Positions 35,161 through 39,623 of a stretch of 39,623 nucleotides of DNA are shown piece by piece. Origin of the DNA: Geobacteraceae bacterium. Its GTDB lineage: Bacteria > Desulfobacterota > Desulfuromonadia > Geobacterales > Pseudopelobacteraceae. The notes under the pieces were generated by a model. That model was given only the letters and a program-made list of their open reading frames with translations, made no database searches and was not told where the DNA came from. How positions within the stretch are numbered: the first letter of the stretch is position 1; every line of letters begins with the position of its first letter. The stretch covers positions 1 to 39,623 of the forward strand of contig JANXZX010000043.1 in the NCBI GenBank assembly GCA_025355325.1, given 5' to 3'. Made by a program: the position numbers and the translations under genes.

Positions 35161-36288
35161 CTGAAACTATCATCTCGCTATCCATTTTTTAAAAGAACCA
35201 CACTGTTGGTAACCCTGTTTACCTGCTACAGCATTTTTCTGTTCACACCTGCCGCCGCCACCTTGCAGCAACTACAGGTCGGCATGCCGGTGCCGGATTT
35301 TTCCCTTAAACTGATTTCTGGCGAAACAAAGACGTTAACCGATGTCAGTGGAAAAAAAATGACCGTTATCGTCTTCTGGTCAACGTGGGACAAGAATTCC
35401 GAAAAAGCTTTGATCAGGCTCCAGAAACAGTATCAAAAGTATCAAAACCAGGGGCTTTCCGTTGTTGCGGTCAATTGCGACGGCCAGAACTTCACTGATG
35501 CCTCCATGGAAAAGGTCAAAGCATCGATACAACGGCTCGGACTTACGTTTCCTGTCTTTATCGATCACGGTTTGTCGTATTTTCACGAGGTCGGCATAAT
35601 AGCACTTCCTTCAACCGTGATTATCGACAAGGACCGGACCATAACCTATGAACTCTCGGGTTACCCGCTGGTAGGGTCGGAAGATATGGCGGACTATATC
35701 GCTGCGACGGTGGAGGGTAAGGTACAGACTGCGGCTGTCGTTAAAAAGGGCTACCAGCCAAACAAACAATCCCTTCGCCTGTACAACATGGGCAAAAATA
35801 CGCTTAAATCGGGCCGGATGGCAGACACTGCCGAAATGTGGTTCAAAAAGGCTCTTGATGCCGATGCCAGGTTTGTCATGCCACACATCAGCCTTGGAAA
35901 ATTCTATCTGGAGCGGGGTGATAAGGTTGCGGCTGCGGCTCAGTTCAAGGAGGCAATCACCAAAGAGCCCACTCATGTCATCGCATTATGCGAGTCGGCC
36001 CTGATATTGATCTCCGACGGCAACTATTCGGAAGGTCAGGCTATGATAGCGCAGGCCCTTAAAACGGATGAATACTACACACCATGCTATTATTATTCGG
36101 CATTTGCCTATGGGAAACAGGGCAAACTGGACGAAGCGGCAAAATTGTTTGATGAGGCCGAAAAGATCAACCCGGCTGACTATAATATCCATTTGTTTAA
36201 GGGGCGCATGTTTGAAGAATTGAAAACCCAGCCTAAAGCTGTAGAAGCGTACCGCAAAGCTCTGGAGACGGTATTGTCGATCCATTGA
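35161..36288 (+). CDS. Exported TlpA/thioredoxin-like protein lacking the CXXC, with TPR tail
   Basis: About 375 residues: signal-like hydrophobic N-terminus, a thioredoxin/AhpC-TSA fold (VGMPVPDFSLKLISGETKTLTDV..., VIVFWSTWDKNSEKAL, VVAVNCDG, LTFPVFIDHG, IALPSTVIID), then three or more TPR units. The position of the usual WCxxC reads W-D-K-N-S, so both redox cysteines are missing and the domain cannot do dithiol chemistry; the cis-Pro loop (ALPSTVIID) is kept. Start is uncertain: a TTG at 35143 has no ribosome site, whereas AAAGGA (35145-35150) stands 10 bases before a CTG at 35161 that would give a classical signal peptide (MKLSSRYPFFKRTTLL). It is the third gene of the cytochrome cluster and may be a binding scaffold. 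Confidence 0.83.
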   Translation: MKLSSRYPFFKRTTLLVTLFTCYSIFLFTPAAATLQQLQVGMPVPDFSLKLISGETKTLTDVSGKKMTVIVFWSTWDKNSEKALIRLQKQYQKYQNQGLSVVAVNCDGQNFTDASMEKVKASIQRLGLTFPVFIDHGLSYFHEVGIIALPSTVIIDKDRTITYELSGYPLVGSEDMADYIAATVEGKVQTAAVVKKGYQPNKQSLRLYNMGKNTLKSGRMADTAEMWFKKALDADARFVMPHISLGKFYLERGDKVAAAAQFKEAITKEPTHVIALCESALILISDGNYSEGQAMIAQALKTDEYYTPCYYYSAFAYGKQGKLDEAAKLFDEAEKINPADYNIHLFKGRMFEELKTQPKAVEAYRKALETVLSIH

Positions 36289-36344
36289 TTAGAGCTATCC
36301 TTCAGCCTCATAAAGCTTACTCAGCAGGATAAAAACAGCACGTT

Positions 36345-36404
36345 AAAAAACCGGGCGTCAGCAATTTTGTTATTAACAATTTTGCTATACTTTCCGGTTT
36401 TTTT
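36345..36404 (+). terminator. Nested-palindrome terminator after the cytochrome cluster
   Basis: Three inverted pairs share one centre near 36373: TTGTTA/TAACAA (36367-36379), AGCAA/TTGCT (36360-36386), and AAAAAACCGG/CCGGTTTTTT (36345-36354 and 36394-36403), ending in a T-run. It fits an extended intrinsic terminator. The loop region also contains a TATACT (36386-36391) that could serve as a -10 for ubiD. Confidence 0.6.
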
Positions 36405-36466
36405 GATATTTACTCTGTGTCTCCTGCATCCTCGGCGGTAAATTTGCTGTTTTAGGTCTGACCATT

Positions 36467-37867
36467 ATGCCGATACATAATCTGCGCGAATTCATCACCC
36501 TTCTCGAATCTGACGGTGATCTTGCCCGCATATCTGTGCCCGTTGATCCCATTCTGGAAATAGCCGCCATTACGAATGCGGTGTGCAAGCAGCCGAATGG
36601 CGGCACTGCACTGCTCTTCGAACAGCCGGACGGAGGCGATTTCCCGGTAGTAACCAATCTGTTCGGCTCAACGCAACGGGTCTGCCGGGCACTTGGAATC
36701 CCGGATTTAAACGAACTGACCCTCCGCCTGAGCACTCTGCTTGAGCAGATTCCTGAACTTGATGTTACCTCACTGGATCGTCAGATTACCGCACTGCCTG
36801 CATTCAGCCGCTTTTGCCCGCTCGCCGCTCCCGAACCGGATCAGACACTGATCCAGATGAATCCCCCAGACCTGTCCCGCTTTCCTTTTTTACAGAACTG
36901 GCCGGGAGATGGCGAGGCATCCGGCAATGGTCGCTACATCACGCTGCCGCAGGTTTTTACGGCAGATCCCGCTGGGCACACACCTAATTGCGGAATGTAC
37001 CGGGTGCAACTGCGCAGCAAAAAAGAAGTGGCTATTCAATGGAAAACCGGCAGTGGCGCGGCGCGGCACGCAGAGCTGCACCGTCTCGCTGGAAAACCGA
37101 TGCCGGTGGCGATTGTCCTCGGCGGCGATCCGGCAACCCTGTTCAGTGCCCTGATCCCGCTTCCCGGTGATCTCGATGAATTGACCTTCGCCGGTTTTCT
37201 GCGCTGTGCGCCACTTACGACTGTCCCGTGCCGGAGTGTCCCGCTGCGGGTTCCGACTGGTGCTGAAATGATCATTGAAGGGTATGTCGAATCGGGTGAC
37301 ATCGCGATGGAAGGACCGTTCGGCAATCATACCGGTTTTTACGCTCCTGCCGCACCTGCTGCCCTGATGCGGGTTACCGCCATCAGCCATCGCCCCGATG
37401 CCATTATTCCGGCAACCCTTGTCGGGCCGCCGCCGATGGAAGACTGCTGGATAGCACAGGCGTGGGAGCGGCTGTTGCTGGCTTTTCTCAAGAAGCTGGT
37501 TCCGGTCGTAACGGACATCCGCTTCCCCTTTGAGTGGATTTTCCATCAAAGCGCCATCATTTCCCTTGATAACCCGCAGCCCGACATGGTACGGAACATT
37601 TCCGCCCGATTATGGGAACTGCCGTGGTTTGCTTCGGCACGGATTCTCCTGTTCGTTGCTGCCGGTGAGGAGAAAAGTTCGCTGTCGCACGCTGCCTGGA
37701 GAGCCATCAACACGACTGACAGCCCCGACGACATTATCCGTGACGGGGCAACCGGACGGATTGCCATCGATGCAACCGGCTGCCGCCAGACACGGACTGA
37801 AGTAAAAACATCACATGAAATCGCAGACCTCGTCGCATATCGCTGGAAGGAGTACAGGTTACCGTGA
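36467..37867 (+). CDS. UbiD-family prenyl-FMN-dependent decarboxylase
   Basis: A 466-residue UbiD-family enzyme (reversible decarboxylation of aromatic or unsaturated acids using prenylated FMN). Visible are LREFITLLESDGDLARI at the N-terminus, NGRYITLPQVFTADP and NCGMYRVQL, the flavin/metal region IQWKTGSGAARH, PMPVAIVLGGDP, and the catalytic-Glu block EMIIEGYVESGDIAMEGPFGNHTGFY. It is immediately followed by UbiA- and UbiX-family genes; UbiX makes the cofactor. In futalosine-pathway organisms this trio finishes menaquinone (MqnL/MqnM/MqnP-type), decarboxylating and prenylating the naphthoate; in other bacteria it is ubiquinone-type. The former is more likely in a Geobacter relative (inference). 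Its stop overlaps the GTG of the next gene. Confidence 0.9.
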   Translation: MPIHNLREFITLLESDGDLARISVPVDPILEIAAITNAVCKQPNGGTALLFEQPDGGDFPVVTNLFGSTQRVCRALGIPDLNELTLRLSTLLEQIPELDVTSLDRQITALPAFSRFCPLAAPEPDQTLIQMNPPDLSRFPFLQNWPGDGEASGNGRYITLPQVFTADPAGHTPNCGMYRVQLRSKKEVAIQWKTGSGAARHAELHRLAGKPMPVAIVLGGDPATLFSALIPLPGDLDELTFAGFLRCAPLTTVPCRSVPLRVPTGAEMIIEGYVESGDIAMEGPFGNHTGFYAPAAPAALMRVTAISHRPDAIIPATLVGPPPMEDCWIAQAWERLLLAFLKKLVPVVTDIRFPFEWIFHQSAIISLDNPQPDMVRNISARLWELPWFASARILLFVAAGEEKSSLSHAAWRAINTTDSPDDIIRDGATGRIAIDATGCRQTRTEVKTSHEIADLVAYRWKEYRLP

Positions 37868-38739
37868 CCGCCATCAACACAAGCATATTCACCAGAATCG
37901 GCATCTTTCTGGAGATGATCAAATTTGCCCATACGATCTTCGCGCTTCCGTTTGCTCTGACCGGCGCGCTGCTGGCGGCAGGTGGGTTGCCCTCCCTCCG
38001 TCAGACGGCATGGATTATCCTGGCCATGGTTGGTGCCCGTACCGCAGCCATGGCCATGAACCGGCTGATTGATGCAGAAATTGACGCACGCAATCCCCGC
38101 ACCGTCGTCAGGGCCATTCCGGCAGGGCTCATAAGCAAGGGGTTAACGCTGTTTTTCATTATTGCGGCAACCGCCTTGATGCTGCTGGCGGCGCAGATGC
38201 TAAACCCGCTCTGCCTCAAGCTTTCGCCGATTGCCCTGTTTTTCCTGATGCTCTACTCCTACTGCAAACGCTTCACGGCGCTGGCCCATGTTGTGCTCGG
38301 TATCTGCCTGGCCGCAGCCCCGATCGGGGCCTGGGTCGCAATTCGCGGCACGATTGACGCACCGGCGCTGGTTTTGGGTGGCGTCGTGCTGTTCTGGGTG
38401 GCCGGGTTTGACATCCTCTATGCGCTCCAGGATCTTGAATTTGACCGCACGGCAGGGCTGCACTCCATTCCGGTACTGCTCGGTGTAAACGGCTCGCTAT
38501 GGGCTGCACGGCTTTTTCACATTGTTATGATCGGCCTGCTTTTTACCCTGTTCAATCTCATGCATCTGGGAACATTTTTTCTGGTCGGCATCCTGGCGGC
38601 GATAGCCATGCTGCTTTACGAACACTGGCTGCTGAAGGACGGAGATCTGACAAAGCTCGATGCGGCTTTTTTCAACATGAATGGATACATCAGCGTTGCC
38701 ATTGTGCTGTTTACGACTGCTGATGTTCTGGCGAGGTAA
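37864..38739 (+). CDS. UbiA-family aromatic prenyltransferase
   Basis: A 291-residue integral membrane prenyltransferase with about eight hydrophobic segments. The two Asp-rich Mg-diphosphate motifs are present: NRLIDAEIDARNPRT (about 60-75) and DILYALQDLEFDRTAGLHSIP (about 180-200). It transfers a polyprenyl chain to an aromatic acceptor in quinone biosynthesis. The GTG start overlaps the UbiD stop (GTGA) and has AAGGAG upstream, so translation is coupled. Together with the UbiD and UbiX homologues it probably acts in menaquinone synthesis, corresponding to MqnP if this bacterium uses the futalosine route. Whether it is UbiA or MqnP cannot be decided from motifs alone. Confidence 0.93.
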   Translation: MTAINTSIFTRIGIFLEMIKFAHTIFALPFALTGALLAAGGLPSLRQTAWIILAMVGARTAAMAMNRLIDAEIDARNPRTVVRAIPAGLISKGLTLFFIIAATALMLLAAQMLNPLCLKLSPIALFFLMLYSYCKRFTALAHVVLGICLAAAPIGAWVAIRGTIDAPALVLGGVVLFWVAGFDILYALQDLEFDRTAGLHSIPVLLGVNGSLWAARLFHIVMIGLLFTLFNLMHLGTFFLVGILAAIAMLLYEHWLLKDGDLTKLDAAFFNMNGYISVAIVLFTTADVLAR

Positions 38740-38744
38740 CCGAT

Positions 38745-39350
38745 ATGAAGCAGAAACATATTTTTATCGCCCTGACCGGCGCATCCGGTTCAATGTACGG
38801 TCTTCGCCTGGCAGAGCAGCTCTGCCTCAACGAAATCAAGGTAACGTTCAGCGCCAGCTGCAGCGGCACAGCCGTCTGTCTGGAAGAAACCGGGCTTGAC
38901 CTCTCGGGAGATCTGGACAGGGCGCAGCAACGCCTGTATGACCACCTCGAAGTTGATTCCGGGATCACACTGGTACATCCCGAGGATCTGTTCTGCGGAG
39001 CCGCCAGCGGTTCGTCCGCCCCCGACGCTCTGGTAGTGTGCCCCTGTAGCATGGGCACCCTGGCGCGGATCGCCGCCGGAACCTCCGGCAATCTGATCGA
39101 GAGGTGTGCCGACGTCATGCTGAAAGAACGGCGACCGCTGCTGCTGGTGCCGCGCGAAACACCACTTTCCGACATTCATCTGGAGAACATGCTGAAGCTG
39201 TCTCGCGCCGGCGCACGGATCATACCGGCCATGCCGGGCTTCTACGGCAGACCGGAATCGGTGTTGGAGCTGGTTGATTTTGTCGTCGGGAAGATTCTTG
39301 ACCAACTGGGGATTGAGAACGACCTCTACAAACGTTGGGGCACGGAATGA
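38745..39350 (+). CDS. ubiX: Flavin prenyltransferase, UbiX family
   Basis: A 201-residue flavoprotein: the N-terminal IFIALTGASGSMYGLRLAEQL is the FMN-binding motif of UbiX/Pad1, followed by CPCSMGTLARIAAGTSGNLIERCADVMLKERRPLLLVPRETPLSDIHLENMLKL, a hallmark of the family. It prenylates FMN with dimethylallyl phosphate to supply the UbiD-type enzyme encoded two genes upstream. GAGGT precedes the ATG, 5 bp after the UbiA-family gene, so the three form one operon. Nothing is missing. Confidence 0.95.
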   Translation: MKQKHIFIALTGASGSMYGLRLAEQLCLNEIKVTFSASCSGTAVCLEETGLDLSGDLDRAQQRLYDHLEVDSGITLVHPEDLFCGAASGSSAPDALVVCPCSMGTLARIAAGTSGNLIERCADVMLKERRPLLLVPRETPLSDIHLENMLKLSRAGARIIPAMPGFYGRPESVLELVDFVVGKILDQLGIENDLYKRWGTE

Positions 39351-39374
39351 TCAAATTCAAAATTCAATGGAACG

Positions 39375-39412
39375 CGGATCAAATCTGATTGAGCGGATTT
39401 TCACGGATCAAA
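39375..39412 (+). repeat. Degenerate CGGATCAAA direct repeat
   Basis: CGGATCAAA occurs at 39375-39383 and 39404-39412 within GCGGATTTTCACGGAT-type sequence of a kind I have seen as dispersed non-coding filler in related genomes. No convincing gene is seen from 39351 to the window end. Confidence 0.4.
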
Positions 39413-39481
39413 CCAAAGAAAATATTTTATCTGCGTCGTCCACGTTCTCTGTGCCATTCATCCTAAAATCGGCAATTCATG

Positions 39482-39623
39482 AACCACAGAGCAACTGAGC
39501 AACAGAGGAATCAAACAGTTACATCAACAACAGGCATAACCAAAATGGTGAGTTATTATTTATGGTTTTAACCTGAATTCTTCTTTGTTTTTTGCTCAGT
39601 TGCTCAGTTGCTCTGTGTTTCAA
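39482..39623. repeat. Inverted repeat with CAGAGCAACTGAGCAAC ends
   Basis: CACAGAGCAACTGAGCAAC (starting 39486) recurs inverted at the window end: 39592-39623 reads TTGCTCAGTTGCTCAGTTGCTCTGTG. About 85 bp of AT-rich DNA lie between. The right arm contains an extra CAACTGAG unit. It looks like a small non-autonomous repeat element, cut by the window edge. Confidence 0.6.

Noticed and set aside
39274-39498. 74-residue frame overlapping the end of ubiX
   Set aside because: It overlaps ubiX in another frame and continues into repeat-like non-coding sequence.

Overview
The window looks like a chromosomal stretch of a Geobacter-type bacterium (Desulfuromonadota/Geobacterales). The basis is the combination of a multihaem CXXCH cytochrome with TPR partners, a bacteriohemerythrin, a Lon-like AAA_32 protease, a DUF1847 protein, HDOD and hybrid-kinase signalling genes, a small SAP/Rho-N-like protein of a kind I associate with this group, and a UbiD-UbiA-UbiX set. 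Species cannot be fixed without a search.

Layout. Positions 1 to about 5.74 kb are AT-rich and carry short, mostly unrecognised genes: the tail of an unknown gene, a MucR/Ros zinc-finger regulator, an unknown protein coupled to a PPP-type phosphatase, small orphan proteins, a GIY-YIG-like (T5orf172) domain fused to a membrane anchor and coiled coil, and a RadC-like JAMM protein. The region ends at a tRNA-Phe gene (5792-5867, minus), the classic edge of an integrated element. Its 4.52-4.90 kb interval is packed with repeated sites: an inverted pair of composite TGAGACA/GTGACA sites and a cluster of GTAGGGAGT-like iterons.

From 5.9 kb on the sequence has ordinary core-genome composition: an AhbD/NirJ-like radical SAM protein; a PpiD-like foldase with purC; a SAP-like small protein; hemerythrin; the Lon-like protease with an HD hydrolase; an orphan DUF2281/antitoxin-like gene; ligA-HDOD-DUF1847; phoB-phoR-MFS behind a plausible Pho box; a four-gene unit of TonB receptor, solitary periplasmic binding protein and two hybrid sensor kinases (22.85-30.49 kb); DUF2062; an MTAP-family phosphorylase; an amidohydrolase; a 15-haem cytochrome followed by a TPR protein and a cysteine-less TlpA-like/TPR protein; and UbiD-UbiA-UbiX, probably for menaquinone synthesis.

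Four intergenic copies of a 165-180 bp palindromic, REPIN/MITE-like element (about 10.6, 14.4, 18.6 and 30.6 kb) punctuate the core region. The most promising candidates for something undescribed are the repeat-rich putative control/origin region of the island, the TonB receptor to kinase sensory unit that lacks transporter parts, the redox-dead thioredoxin/TPR protein beside the multihaem cytochrome, and the REPIN-like family with subfamily-specific outer ends.
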